Part shown: positions 48,363-63,395 of the stretch, piece after piece | Position numbering within the stretch: position 1 is the first letter of the stretch | Layout: every line of letters begins with the position of its first letter | Source of the DNA: Chrysomallon squamiferum | Taxonomy: Eukaryota > Mollusca > Gastropoda > Neomphalida > Peltospiridae | Assembly (NCBI GenBank): GCA_012295275.1 | Contig: CM022671.1 | Location: forward strand, 17,192,956-17,256,955 | Length of the DNA stretch: 64,000 nt | Direction of reading: 5' to 3' | The notes under the pieces: generated by a model | Database searches by the model: none | The model's input: only the letters and a program-made list of their open reading frames with translations | What the model was told of the DNA's origin: nothing | Translations under genes and position numbers: made by a program

Positions 48363-51053
48363 AAATATTAGTAGCAGTAATAATCAACAACCTTTTCTGC
48401 AGAGTTAATGGTTTCTACATTAATGCCTACGTCGATGCATGTACATCCTTTACTCTCATGTTACGGAAAGCTAATAAATCATGCAGTTTTAGCTAATGGG
48501 CAAATCAGAAAAAAACTGTATTCTCTGTCAATGAACTCTCTAATGGTCTATATATATAGAAATAATTTACCCAGGAGATGATTTGTTTTTAAGTAATGGC
48601 AATATAAACTGTTCAGTATTTCGTCTTGATTTAATTTCAACGTGAAAAACCAGTTTCATTTTAATAATTCTATATCTAAATGAATACATAAAATATTATG
48701 TCAGTTCCCCTTTTAAAACACTGTCTCATACACACACACTCCGGACACACAGACACAGACACACACACACACACACACACACAGAGTCAATTTAAAAACA
48801 AAAAACTATTTCGTTGTTTGATTTACTATTTACTGTAAACGAAGATAAATAAAGAAAGAAAGAAAAAAGAAAGAAAGATTAGAAACGAAAAAAGAAACAA
48901 CTAAATGAAATAAAAACAATTTTAAAAATCATGCTAGTTTGTTTTCATTATACATGTCACTAACTGTACTAATAATTGAAATAGTTTAGAAGATAAATTT
49001 CTTCATAAATTGTGTATTGTATACTATTGAAAGAAAATAATTTTATCAAAAATATTTAAAAATATAAAGTTGATATCTAGAAACATTATTAAACAAATAT
49101 AGCTTACTCTGCTGTGTACAATAGTCCCTACTCCTGTTCAAAGTTTTAATTATGAATAAGAGGACTATATAGACACACGTACGTACACACACACAGACTA
49201 CGTCATCCAGTTCTGTTGTGTTTCACTGATTAATGTATGGAAATGCGAATTATTCAGAGACACTTGGGATCTGTTAACCTAGTTTCGGTAGCATAATATA
49301 AATAAAATTAATGCAATATCCATGAAAATTAAATTATTTTAAAATAAATGCACACATATTTATATATTGCCCCCATACATGTATATGTATGTATGTACGT
49401 AGGCGTGTATGTAGTCGTTGTGGTAATGGTATTAAGTATAACTATACGCTCACAATTTAATACATTATTACCTAAGATTCCCAAATTCAGAGATTCTCCA
49501 AAACGAAAGTTTATAAATTAATATTTACATATACTAATACACATGTACACAAACACACCATTTTTTAAATCTATTTTCAAGTTTTAGAAGTATCACGAAA
49601 GTAGCAGATGTTTGGAGTCAACTCTTTATCTCTAAAGCTGTTTCACAAGTCCAAAATATTTTGTTTTCTTTAGTACGAAATTATCAATAGTCCTTGACCT
49701 TGCTTTTAATCTGGACAATTGACTGAAAACTATTACTTCTGTTACGTGTGAGTGGACAATAAAGAATGGTGGTTTTCCAATACCTCAGGGCTCTCAAACA
49801 AGATCAAAAGACATTGATCATTTATATCAATAGTTATTAAATAGTTACGAAATGTATATTTTATTCCAATGAAGGTTGATTTGTTATTGAATAATTACTA
49901 ATGCAAAGGACTACTTCACAATCATTAAGCGATTTTTGTTTTTCAAGCTGGTATTTTCAGCTTGTTGGTCTCAAAGAGAATCGAAGATCGTTAATAGAGA
50001 GTTTGTGTTTTTTCCTTGCATTGTTTATATTTGTTTACTATGTAGAGTAAATATTCTAAAATTGTCGTGTAACAGTGATTTGACTTAATAATCGAAATAT
50101 CTGTCACCACAAAAGATCGTGAACTTATTATTGTATTGTATAATAATAATAATAATAATAATAACAATAATAATAATAATAAATAATAATGATGATGATG
50201 ATGATATGTGTTTGTTTTCTTGTGAATCATTGTATTGTGTGACTAATTTTACGTACGTATTGAAATAACATTATCAAACGTTCGAGTCACAGTCAGCTGC
50301 TTTTTCCCTGCAGCGAATGCAAAGAATAAATCCCTGATGATTTGATCAGATTCTCAATCTACGAGTTTTCGGATTACGCTGTGATTCTTTCCATTACAGC
50401 CTTTTAGGTCTGCAGAACGTCAAGGATTTGTTTTAATAGTGGTGTCATTTGTATTAATCTTAACCATTTTCACAATGTCAGGCACGCAGCAGTGAGATCA
50501 TCTCTCGATTTATCGGTGAACTTCCCATACTTTCTAATCACAAACACAATATTGATAGGCCAGCGTATGTTGCTTCTAGCAGTTCAAGGTCATCAAACAC
50601 ACACACACGCACACACACACACACACACACATATATGTCTATATGTATTTAATATAGTGATATATCTCTCCGTCTATTTTATAGTCCATCTTATTTTCTT
50701 TTTTCATCTCTCTGCTTGTCTTTCTATCAGCTTTTCTCTCGCTCTTTCTGTATCTGTGTCTGACAGCCAACCTTCTTGTCTCCTTTTAATGGAGTGCGTG
50801 AGAGAGTGTGTGTGTGTGTGTGTGTGTGTATACAAACGCTTTTTAATTGTCTGTGGGTATCTCAGTATACGACTGCTTTTGCTTATCAGTAAGATTACTG
50901 AATGAATGGATTTACAGTGTCGTGTTATCTATACTATCTATCTATCTAACATATCTATATATCTATCTATCTATCTATCTAAACATACATATACGCATAC
51001 ACAAATATGCATATAGACACATGTATACATACATACATGCATACATATATGTA

Positions 51054-51106
<53 letters not shown>

Positions 51107-51174
51107 GATATCACACATACATACATAGACATTCACTTACATTTATTTATTACTTATTTTGAAAAACTACTTGT

Positions 51175-51995
51175 TCTTTGGCTCTGTTTCTTTTTTGCAG
51201 TTGCTGTTGTCATTCATCCCGTTCAGTATAGTTTTATTTACTCAAAATTCTGTTATGTTCTGTACCTATGGTGAACAGTCCCCCAGGATGATTCATTTTC
51301 AAGTATGAATTTCCCGTATTAGCCACACAGAGGTGGGGGTGTCATCACTCACCGGGTGACTCGTTGTCGCTGCATTTAAGGTACAAGAATCAGTTTTTTT
51401 TTTTTTATTATTTTTTAAATACCTTTTTATTAATTATTATTTTAATGTTTTATAAAATGCCATTCATTAAGTGCGTACGCATCAAATCCTATGAAAATTT
51501 TACCCTTATATTACGACGTCAGTTTATGGTAAAATTAAATGGATAATAACTAACAATTATTAACTGTAAAGCTTGAATTTTACAACAGTTTTTTATGTAG
51601 ACAAAAACTACCAGATAAAACTCAATTAAATGTTTTTATTTGTTCAGTGATTCTTTTTCTGTTTATTTATTTATTTATTATTATTATTATTGTTGTTGTT
51701 GTTGTTATTGTTGTTATTGTTACTACTACAAATACTACTGTTATCACTTCTACTCTGTTGTTGTCGCTGTTACTGACGCTATCATTATTAATTGTCGTTA
51801 TTATTTTTTCAAATTATTATCATATTTAAAATATTAACAACACATGTATGTAGCCAAACTTTCCTCTACATGTACACTCCTCGAAAATAATACTGACAGC
51901 GAACTCCCACCCCAACCCCTCTCGTGAACATACATACTTCATGAATGGCTCATGAACAAATAAAGTAATAATAGTAATTTAAATAACCGGTGAGG
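51175..51995 (-). repeat. Blocks C and D, right copies
   Basis: Reverse complement of 45610-46245. Block C' is at about 51180-51390 and block D' at about 51845-51990, separated by AT-rich sequence and a (TTA/GTT)n tract (51665-51720). Confidence 0.92.
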
Positions 51996-52060
51996 AATTG
52001 TTTTTTTTTTTTTCACAGTATACGACACGGCAGAAATGATTTCAAATATAAGATTAAATT

Positions 52061-52099
<39 letters not shown>

Positions 52100-52104
<5 letters not shown>

Positions 52105-54030
52105 ATTTATTTATTTTATAATGATCATCATTATTATTATAACCACTTTTCTTATTGTTCTTTTTCTTTATATTAGGAACTATTATCACATCTTTTTTTC
52201 TTACTAATCATGATAATCATCATTGTTATCATCATAATCGCTACTGTTACTTCTTTTTCTTTCACTTCTTCTTATTACTGTAACTACTGCTGTTGCTGCT
52301 GCTTCTGCTATTACTCTTTTCTTCTTCTTCATTTTATTATAATTATTAACTAGTGCCGCTATAATCATTATGGTTATTATTATAACTACTACTACTGCTG
52401 CTGCTACTAATACTACTATCATTATACTTCTTTTCTTCTTCTCCATATTAATACTATTACTACTAATACAACTATTCTTCTTGTCTATTATCTTTATGTC
52501 TGCTCTTCTTCTTCTTCACTGATTAATATTTTCATCATTACTGCTAAAACTACTACAACAACTACTATTACAACTACTACTATACCATTATGTTTCTTCT
52601 TTTTCATATTATTGTTATTATTATTTTTACTACTACTGCTATGATCACTAACATTTTTCTTCTTCATATTATTATTATTATTTATACTAATATTATTACG
52701 AATATCATCATTTTTCTTCTTTTAATAGTACTATGACTACTCTTTATTTTCTTCAAAGTTTTATTATTTTCATAACTACTACTATCACTAATATTCTTCT
52801 TCGTATTTTTATTACTACTGCTGTTGCTGCTGCTACTACTATTAGTATTAGTATTGCTAGTACTGGTACTATTATCATTTCTACTATCACTATGATCACT
52901 ATTATTCTTCATATTATTGTTATATCACTACAACTACAACTACAACTACAGCTACAACTACCACTACTACGAGTATTGCTTATGTTGTTACTACTACATT
53001 AATAATAATAAATTTAAAAATAATAATAATAATAGTAATATGGCAACTACAGTTAATATTTTTCTTTTTATTATTGTTAGTAATATCACAGTTACTGCTG
53101 CTACTACTACTATTATTACCCATACTACTAATATTACCACTACTATATAATTATTATTCTTCGCATTACTAATAGTAATCTCTATTACTAGTACTATTTT
53201 ATGCATCTTCTAACATTATATATAACTACTCTTCTTCTTCTTCCCAGTTTTATTATTTCAAACACTAGTACAAACATTATTACTATTACCACTAATTTTC
53301 TTCTTCTTTTTCTTCTTCTTCTTCATAGTATTACTATTTCAATAACTACTACTTTACTACAGCTACAAAGACTGGTAGTTCTGCTACTGTCACTATTCTT
53401 TTCTTCATCTTATTTATATTATTTTTAATACTATTAGTACTATTACTACTTCTATCACCATTGAACTTCTTAATAGTATTATTATTATCACCACCAACAC
53501 CTCCACTAGTACTACTACTACTACTACTACTACTACAACGATTACTATTACATTTCTTCTTCTTCGTGTTATTACTATTATTATTTCAGCTAGTACTAAA
53601 ATTATCACTATTATTCTTCTTCATATTCTTATTATTATCACTAGCACTAGTATTACTGTACTTTTTTCTACCAAACTGTTAGTTATTTTCTCCACTATTA
53701 TTACTATTACCACCACCATCACAATTCTTCTTCTTCTGATATGACTATTACTACATTCTTTTCATTTCATATTATTATTATTATTATCTTTATCCACTAA
53801 TACCAGTATCATGTTCCTTCTTCTTCTTCATATTATAAATATTATTTTCTCCCCTGTCAGTAGTATTCTATGACTCTAACCACTCTTTGTCTTCTAATAC
53901 TATTATGACTACTACACTTCTTCTTCTCCATATTACTATTTTCATCACTACTACTACTACTACTACTACTACTAAAATTACTACTATTATAACTAGATTT
54001 CTTCTTCATTTTCTTCTTCTTATTATTATT

Positions 54031-54063
<33 letters not shown>

Positions 54064-54736
54064 ACTGTTGTTGTTATTATTATTATTATTATCTTTTCCA
54101 CTAATACCAGCATGATAGCTATTCTTCTTCTTCGTATTACAAATATTATTTTCTCTCGTCAGTATTATTATACGATTCTAATCATTCTTTTTCTTCTAAT
54201 ACTATTTATTATGACTACTATTTTTCTTCCTCTCCATAGCACTGTTTTCATCATTACCACGACGACGACCACGACCACCACTACCACAACCACCACCACC
54301 ACCACTCTTCTTATTACCACCATTCTTCTTCTTTTTGATATAATTATTATCACTTATACTATTACCATAATCACTATGCTTCTTTTTCATAATATATTAT
54401 TATTACCACTACCGTAACAACTACCGCTACAATTAAGACTACCACTGCTAATAATATTACTTCTGCTACTACTACTTAATTAATAATAATAGTAATAATA
54501 ATTTAGTGTTTTTACTACTTTTTTCTTCTTTTTCATGTTTTTATTAATAATATCACTAGTACTGCTACTGCGACTAACACTACTATTACTACTACTGGTA
54601 CTACATATGTTACTATTCTTCTTTCTTTGTTCTTCATATTATTAATATTATTTTTCTGCTATTATTACAGTTAATACTACTATCATGATTCGTGTTCTAA
54701 TTTTCTCCTTTTCTTCATATTATTATTATGGTTTGA

Positions 54737-54793
<57 letters not shown>

Positions 54794-55240
54794 TCTACTA
54801 ATATAACTATTGCTACCATGATCATTCTTCTTCTTTATATTATTGTTCTTAGCACTCAAATAGCTACTACTGCTATTTTTACTATTACTACTACTACCAC
54901 TACCATCACCACTACTACTGCTAATTCTGCCGCTACCACTACATTAATAATAATAATAATATCGCTACTTCTCTTTTTCTCTTACGCTTTTTCTTTCTCT
55001 TCTTCAAGATGTTTTTGTTATTAATATCACTTCAAATTCTGCTGCTGTTACTACTATTAGCGCTTTTACTATCACGATTATTCTTCTTCTGATATTATGG
55101 TCATGCCTTTCTTCTTCTTCATAGGTATTATCATTTTCACCATGGTTATTACTACACTACTAAAATTACTACTATTATAACTACATTTCTTTTTCATTCT
55201 TCTTCATATTATTATTATTACTATAATTACTATTATTATA

Positions 55241-55289
<49 letters not shown>

Positions 55290-55878
55290 TCGATAGTATT
55301 ATTTTCTTCCCTACTGCTACTATTACAACATTACTATGGTCATTATTGTTCTTCTTCTTCATATTATTACTATTACCATTTAAACTGGTACTACTTCTAT
55401 TAGTACTTCTACTATTATTACCACTACTACTACTACTACTACTATGTCTGTCCCTACCACTACGTTAATAATAATAACAACAACAACAACAACAACAGTA
55501 ATGATTAATACTATGGCTAGTCCTCTTATGATAATTCCTCTTCTTCTTCTTGAAATTATTATTGTTAGCTCTACAGCACTACTACTCCTATTAGTACCAC
55601 TTCTACTACTACCACTTCTACTACTACCACTACTACTACCACCACTACCACTACTACAGTTAATACCATTACCACTATTCTCCTTCTTCTTTATCTTATT
55701 ATTGTCATTTATACGACTACTAATACTACTACTATGATCATTCTTCTTTTTCAGATATTTATTGCTACCAGTACAACTACATATCCCAGCACTACTACTA
55801 ATTCGACTGCTACTAGAACATTAATAATAAAATAATAATAATGATGATGAAGATGATCATAATGATCATGATGATCAC

Positions 55879-55917
<39 letters not shown>

Positions 55918-56100
55918 CTTATTACTACTACTACTGCTGCTGCTGCTGCTACCACTACTTCTCTCCTCCTATTACTACTACTTTTAGTACTATTATTAAT
56001 GTTCTTCATATTATGATAAATTATTGTTGTTGTGGTTGGTATTGTTATTGTTACTGTTTTGTTAGTACTTGTTTATAATTTATAAGTGTTCATTTCATTT
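52100..56100. repeat. Trinucleotide satellite of the right arm, pyrimidine-rich on +
   Basis: About 4 kb of CTA, ATT, CTT and CTG triplets with TTCTTCTTCATATTATTATT recurring; this is the reverse complement of the phrase in the left arm satellite. The strand bias is therefore mirrored about the palindrome centre. No gene seen. Confidence 0.9.
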
Positions 56101-57190
56101 TATTTTTATTTAATTATTGGTTGTATTATTATTATTATTATTATTGTTGTTGTTGTTGTTGTTATATATGTATTTCTTTTGATTTATTTATTTATTTATT
56201 TATCTATTTACTATTACGTCATCTACAATTAACCATTTCTGGTATTGTATACTGTTACTAAATTTTTGAAGCGTCGTTCTAAATATAATTATAAATATAA
56301 GTAAAAAAAATTTAATAATTTAGACGCAAATTTAGACGGTTCACTAAAGCAATAGCGATCGGAATGTATAACATAATAAGATATGAATACCAAATTTCAT
56401 GAAAAGCGATCCTAAATACCGATTTCGAAAACGGGAAATCCGATCTTGAACCTTATTCTAACCCACAGTAACGATTAAGGCTAAGTGTCAAACGCGGTTA
56501 CAGTTTTCTTTTAATCAGTTTTGAAAAGCACAAAACGCTTCGGTTATTCTAAATATATACTGGGACTGTTATAAATAAGTGTATTCATAAAACATTATTT
56601 TTATAAAATATGTAAATAAGCAAGCATTGTTTATTTATTTATTTATTTATTTATTTAGTAACTAGTTAGTAATTTAGTATGTTTTTTAAGTTAGTTATTT
56701 GTTACTTCTATACTTACTTACGTGTTTACCGGCATTTATTTTATTTTATTTTTATTTTTAATATTACAAAATATTCATGAATTTGCTCTGTCTTTGATAA
56801 TAAATAATAATAATCCTTACTTTGATGTTCAAGAAATGTTGCTTTTTTTATTTTATTTTTTTTTTATTTTAATATTATTACAAAATGTAACATACCAGTT
56901 CATGAATTTCCTAAATAAATAAATAAAATTGACCTTTGATAAAATAAATTAAACAATAATATGAGTCTGTTTATTAATTTGTTTTTGTTAATCTTTTTAA
57001 ACATTTTGTGAAAAGTAATTTTTGTTCTAAATTAAATTTATAATAAATTATTACCTCGCAGAATTTTACCTTCATGGATGACACTTTGCCCCGCGAGAAC
57101 CGCCACTGTGGGTTGTTAGTTGTCAAATGACGTCATCCAATTGTTGACGTCTTATTAACGGTGTAAAACCGAAAACGAACGAAAACTAAC
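56100..57190 (-). repeat. Block A, copy 3 (right palindrome arm)
   Basis: Reverse complement of copies 1 and 2. The core (about 56260-56560) is about 92% like them by eye. The exon-like end near 57050-57115 reads, on the minus strand, GTGGCGGTTCTCGCGGGGCA and ends in the same GAGGTAATAATTTA donor-like string; TGACGTCAT lies at about 57127. Confidence 0.9.
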
Positions 57191-57239
57191 GTCTTCGGAA
57201 CCTAATTAATACTGTCGCTAATGTTTTCTTTATCATACT

Positions 57240-57330
57240 GTTATTATTATTATTATTATTATTATCATCATCATCATCATTATTATTATCATCATCATCA
57301 TCATCATCAACATCATCATCATCATCATCA
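57240..57330. repeat. (TTA)n/(ATC)n tract between right blocks A and B
   Basis: TTA repeats passing into ATC repeats; translation gives Asp/Asn runs only. Confidence 0.9.
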
Positions 57331-57873
57331 TTATCTGTAAACATTACCGTTAGTTGCTTAGTTGATTTACTTGTATGAATCAAAACTGTCACATAAATAT
57401 ATATATATCTTCATTTTTGTTCTTATATATCCACTTTATTTCAAAACTTAGAAGATTCAATAAAGTATTTAGAGGAAACTCGAATGTAATTGGGTTTTTT
57501 TTTTCAGCCAAGATTCTGGAAGAGAACTCTTTCTGATTTCTTATTACACTGTAAATTGAGTTTTTAAAAGCTCGTTTGCTTTCTAAATTGACCATAGAGC
57601 TATTAAATTATATCAAATAAGATTCTCATCACCGCCTAAGGAGGAATACAAATTTCTTTTAATGTCTTTGTCGTGGCTTTTGACTCATGTTGGAGTTAGA
57701 TCAAACGTTTAATTCGTCTGTTTTTGTTTTATTGATTTGATAATGGACAGATCAGGTATTGTTAAGAAGGCGGTATCATGTTAGCGATGAATATAATCTG
57801 TATAAACCCATAATGGAATCATGTTACTAATTGTTTAATAAATAATTTAAAGTGAACAACAAAACAACAGCAT

Positions 57874-57905
<32 letters not shown>

Positions 57906-57926
57906 ATAATAATAATAATAATAATA

Positions 57927-57970
<44 letters not shown>
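57330..57970 (-). repeat. Block B, right copy (outer end of right palindrome arm)
   Basis: Reverse complement of 39396-40020, including CAGCCAAGATTCTGGAAGAG and the flanking trinucleotide run (57875-57966), which mirrors the (TTA)n/(GTT)n edge on the left. The mirror appears to end in these trinucleotide runs on both sides. Confidence 0.9.
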
Positions 57971-58003
57971 AGGGAAGAAGAGGTGTGTATGTGTGTGTAT
58001 ATG

Positions 58004-58168
<165 letters not shown>

Positions 58169-59043
58169 GTAGAACAAGAGAAAACAGAGATAAAAGTCAA
58201 TATCAAAATACAGTACACTATTTTTCTGGCTTAGAAATGTTTTATTGTCATTCATGACATGTTCTTTATTACAGAGTTGCTCATTGTCTTTGCTTCATAA
58301 GAAAATTAACAAGGCTTTTTGAGAATATTTTAATAACTTCGAATTATGTAGTTACAAATTCAAATTTTCAAACGTAACGTAGCAATACAATTTAACTTAG
58401 AATCACAATACATTTATTCTTGTATTGATTATATTTATATTACAGTAAAAACCAACGTGGAAAGTTTTTCGTATAAAGTTTCACATACATTAATTTTACG
58501 ATCTGTACAGAAAGAATTGTATTAATACCTGAGATGCATATTTGCGTTATGCGGGTCTAATAATAACACATAAAAGGCACATTTAATGTAATGACATTTT
58601 AAAATTACACCCATGAAGCACATTATTCCATACATGTACTAGTCTTAAAATATGTTTAAAGTTTAGCTGTGGAGATATCAAGAAATTGTCTAAATATATT
58701 CTGTATTCTTCCAAGACATGTTTTAATTCTTATCTGATGTCCAGTCTTAATTAATTACGATTGCAGTTTAAAAATATCTCAACAGTCGCGTCGTCACATA
58801 AAGAGAAAATACAAACATCGGAAAATTACAACTATTAGTCCGTCTTGTACGCTATGACGTCACCATGTCAACTCAAAGTTAAAATGGCAGCGTTCAGGTG
58901 ATTTATTGTAAAGTTTAATTAGGACGAATAATATTTCGCCTGAAATAATAAATGAAAACTTGGAAGCATAGAGAATTTTATTAGACTATTTATTTGTACC
59001 ACTGGTACCCTTTAGTATATGTTTACTCGCATAAAATATTTAC

Positions 59044-59100
<57 letters not shown>

Positions 59101-59929
59101 TAACAAAATTAACATTCAAATTCAATAACAGTAATTTTTTTTTTCAGAATAATATTTACTTGTAGCTCTCTGTTATTTATAATGCTTTCCTCTCGCAATG
59201 TTAAAAAGTTCGTTATTTTGTTCGATAAGTATATGGCTATGTGTCAAATTCGTTAAAAAAATAAATAAAACATACAAAAAAAAAAAGTTAGAAGAAAGAG
59301 GGCTATTTAATGAATACACATACATAATTTATGCATAGGCACATAGATTATTTTATAGACACACACGCACGCACACACACACACACATACTATATTTATA
59401 TGGCATAAATGATTTATTAAACAACTAGTACGTTCTTTTTCCTTTGCTCTTTCGTTATTAATAATAATAATAATAATAATAATGCAGTAGCAGTAGTAGC
59501 AAAAATGGTAGTAGTACTAATAACACTAATGGTGGTGGTAGTAGTAGTCGCAGTAGCAATAGTAGACTAGTAGCATAGTAGCAGTAACAGTAGCAATAGT
59601 AACAGCCAGCACTGACGTATGACATTAATAGTTGAGACCCGATTTCAACATACTTTTAATATCACATACATTTCAGCAAATTACTAAGAAAACATTTAAG
59701 GCACTGTACGAAGCTCTCATCCTTAATGGCTAGCTTTATACACTGTAAGAATTATTGTAATTGGTTTCGTAGGGTCCACACATAGAGTCTGAATTGGACG
59801 TATGCACGAAAAAAAAAAAGGCTTTGTGCTTGAAGAAAACTGTATGCGCTGAACGTTACAGGGGTGGGGAAAGAAAGAAAGAAAGAAAGAAGATTGTTCA
59901 CTCTATGGACGAGCAAGCGAGTAAGGTTA

Positions 59930-60255
59930 GAGGATTATGTAAATAGACGAAAATAGGGATTTGAATTTCTTACAGTGGCAACTAAGGAAGAACCATTAGG
60001 TACGACTAGAACGGGCTGGTGATAATGCACTATATATATATAAAGCTACTAACAGAACATACGCCAATGAATGGTCTTTAAAGAAATCATCAATCTGAGG
60101 ATTACGTAAGCAGACGAAAGTTGGGGTTGGAATTTCACACAGTGAGAAGCGAGGGAGAACCACAAACCACGACTAGAACTGGCTGCGAATTATGCACGGG
60201 TAATATGTAAGAAGCTGCTAACAGAATAATATTATACGCCACAGAAAAAGTCTTG
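59930..60255. repeat. Two tandem copies of a 167-bp unit
   Basis: GAGGATTATGTAAATAGACG at about 59930 recurs as GAGGATTACGTAAGCAGACG at about 60097. Further shared strings are GGAAGAACCA/GGGAGAACCA, ACGACTAGAAC and GCTACTAACAGAA/GCTGCTAACAGAA, in the same order. Confidence 0.8.
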
Positions 60256-61073
60256 AAAAATGTATTAGATTTAGGATTCAAATACAGCTGAAGACGAATT
60301 GAATTAATAGTCATACGTTCAAGAAAGAAGACAGAAAATAATTTTTGAAAAAAAATGTTGTGCGAACGTAAATATATGGAGATGCCCTTTCATATTTATT
60401 CTGGTTTATGTAAGATATGATTTACTAGTTTATATATATATATATGTTACAGTTAATACCAAGTATTTTTATGTAAATAACTGGAATGTATCGATGTACC
60501 AGAATATATAAAGACAAAACAAACAAGACACTAGATAATAAGGCATTGCATACACAGGAATCATGTAAACAATTTAGTTTCATAATAAATTTCATAAACA
60601 ATTTTATAAAAACCCAACAAAACCTTAAAATCTTTTGCGTCTATGTTTTACATACTGTGAGATAACATAAAAAAAGAGGAGAAATTATCAAAAAAAGAGA
60701 AAAATTATAATAATAAATAAATAAGTAAATAAATAAAGAACACAAAATAATTATATTTAAACAAATGTTATCACCTAGCATTAACATGAATGACTTACAT
60801 TAAGGTTTCTAATTCCTAGTATTTTCTAATCGTTTAGACACGACTTAGTTTGTATGATATAATTCACTCTTTCAGTTAAAATAAAAAAAATTAAGTTCTT
60901 TTACGCTAATCATTCACTCAGGCTAACCCGTCTAAATAAACGACACGTCGTTTTTGTTTCATCAGCATAAAATCGTAATGAATGTTCGACATTAACCACT
61001 AATAGACAGAGATATATGTTAAGATTTATTTACATAAAAAAAAATACGCTTATTTATTCCAACTTTCATGAAA

Positions 61074-61109
<36 letters not shown>

Positions 61110-61984
61110 AAATAATAAATAATAAATAAAAAATAAAAAAATTATAAAATATAAATATAATAAAAAATAAAAAATATAAAAATATAAAAAAGAAAATGAA
61201 TAAAATAAATCTTGTCTCTGTTAAAATGTCTATTAAAACAACATAAATAAAGAATACCGAAAAGATTAACTCATGAAATGACATCATAGTGCTCTCTCTC
61301 TGTCTTGTGTATCACTACAGAAAATGAAGTATAACTGAAAAATCGTTTATATTAAAATGTGTCTAACATTGATTAACAAAATCAGTAAGTCTATGAAAAT
61401 TTAAATAAAACGAAAGTGTAATAATTAACCTGTGCTTGACTATGTATTAAAAAAAAGCATATAAAACATAAGCATGAGTTACGCAGAGCAAAGTTATGTT
61501 TGGATTATAACATTTTGTTGGAATTATCACATTATAATGAGTTTATATACAAATATGACTTGAAGCTAATACAATCACTACTTTAAGACTTTTAATAGTC
61601 AAAGGCATATTCCAGAAGTGATCACAAGGCCCAAATGGGGATATTCTGAATGGACGTATCATTCCCAGATTAAACTGTAAGGCAGGATAATTAAAATATG
61701 TCAGATATAATAATGATGAATTAATTTTTTTTTTGTATTTAATTTGCTTTCTAATTCTTGACATTTCTATGTCAGAATCCTGCTAACAATAATAATAATG
61801 GAACAGTTCTGGAATATATTATGTACAAAGCATTCATTTATAAAGTGTGCCTTTGACGGCGTGAACAAAGAGGCTGAAACATCCAGTATACTTCCAAGAT
61901 ATTGTTTTGTTTGCTTCTTCTGAAAGCTCTTTGCTCATGACAAAGTATATATATTAAAACAAATAATAATAATAATAATAATAA

Positions 61985-61985
<1 letters not shown>

Positions 61986-62052
<67 letters not shown>
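61986..62052. repeat. (TAG)n microsatellite
   Basis: Pure TAG/AGT repeat of about 67 bases preceded by (AAT)n. Confidence 0.95.
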
Positions 62053-63395
62053 AAAAAATAACAATATATGAATAAATAAACAGATAAATAATCAAAACTA
62101 ATCAAATGACGTCTTTCTTTTTATCGCAGTTATGATTTGTTATATTCGTTCTGCATTCCTCTACACGAAATGACGTCACTGGTATCATAAACAATCGGAA
62201 AACGTTAGTTACTTGTATTTCAACGTCATACTTTATTATGATAACAGATTGGATGCCAGTTACTCGGAAGTTTACGAAATGTATTTCGATCTCTCGTGTT
62301 TGTTACCACCACAGCTACACTTTACACGTGACGATGTAAGAATCACATTTCAACAACCATGTGCGTTTTCCTTCTGTGAGATCATTTCAACAACTAATAT
62401 CACATTTTCGTTTTTATGTACAGTTAAACAATCTCACATTTTCATATTTACAGTTTAATCTATTTCTAATTACTATATACAGTTCAAACAATAACTATAC
62501 TAGTTATGATAGCTGTATGGTAAGATATTACGTAATCAGTGTTCATAATATTTCATGCTTCCGTATACTTAAAACGAATGATCTGGAAAAAAGTTATTGG
62601 AAGAAGCAAAAACAAACTTTTTTGTTGCCGTAAAACAGTTAAATTTGTTTTGTTTATAGATTTTTTTTTTTTTTTTTTTTTTAAATTTCTTATATCATGA
62701 TTTTTTAAGCTCTATTTTTCTTGTTTTAGTTTAGTTCTGATACTGATCCGATCCAGGCAAAATCAATTAATAAACATAAACATAACGGTAATCCACCTCC
62801 ATTTTTACACTGTCTTTAAGAGTAGATCTTATGATTATATACTGCCATTCTGTTACTCTTAATAAAAGTTGTAAAATCAGATTACTACTATTTATATCCA
62901 GTCTTAGAGTCATAATTGTATTATGTTTGAAATCTAAATGCTGGACAATAAAATAGAATAAAATACTTTGCGTTGTCGTTAATCATTAGCTATGTATTGA
63001 TAACTGAATGTTATTTTTTAACCATATAAAATATATATATCTACTTCCATTACAATTGAGATATAAATAACTGTAACGGATATATATATATATATATATA
63101 GATGGATATATATTTTATATAGTTAAATATAAGCATTTGAAATCACTATATATATGTGTGTGTGTGTGCGTGTGTGTGATTTCAAATGACTCAGTAATAT
63201 TCAGTAAATTCAAAATATCTAAACAGTTATGTACAATGATAATTATGGAAAATATTCACACTATATGAATTACACTAAAAATAAACTGATTGAAAGTTAA
63301 TGGAATGTTCGTTGCTTTGTGTGAAAAATCTTCTCTTCTTTGGGCATTTTTTTTTTTTAAATATTTAAATTTTTTTTTTTAATTTTTTATCAGTG

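Noticed and set aside
62213-62633. Overlapping open frames of 81 and 90 codons
   Set aside because: No recognisable motif, no splice context, composition like random AT-rich DNA.
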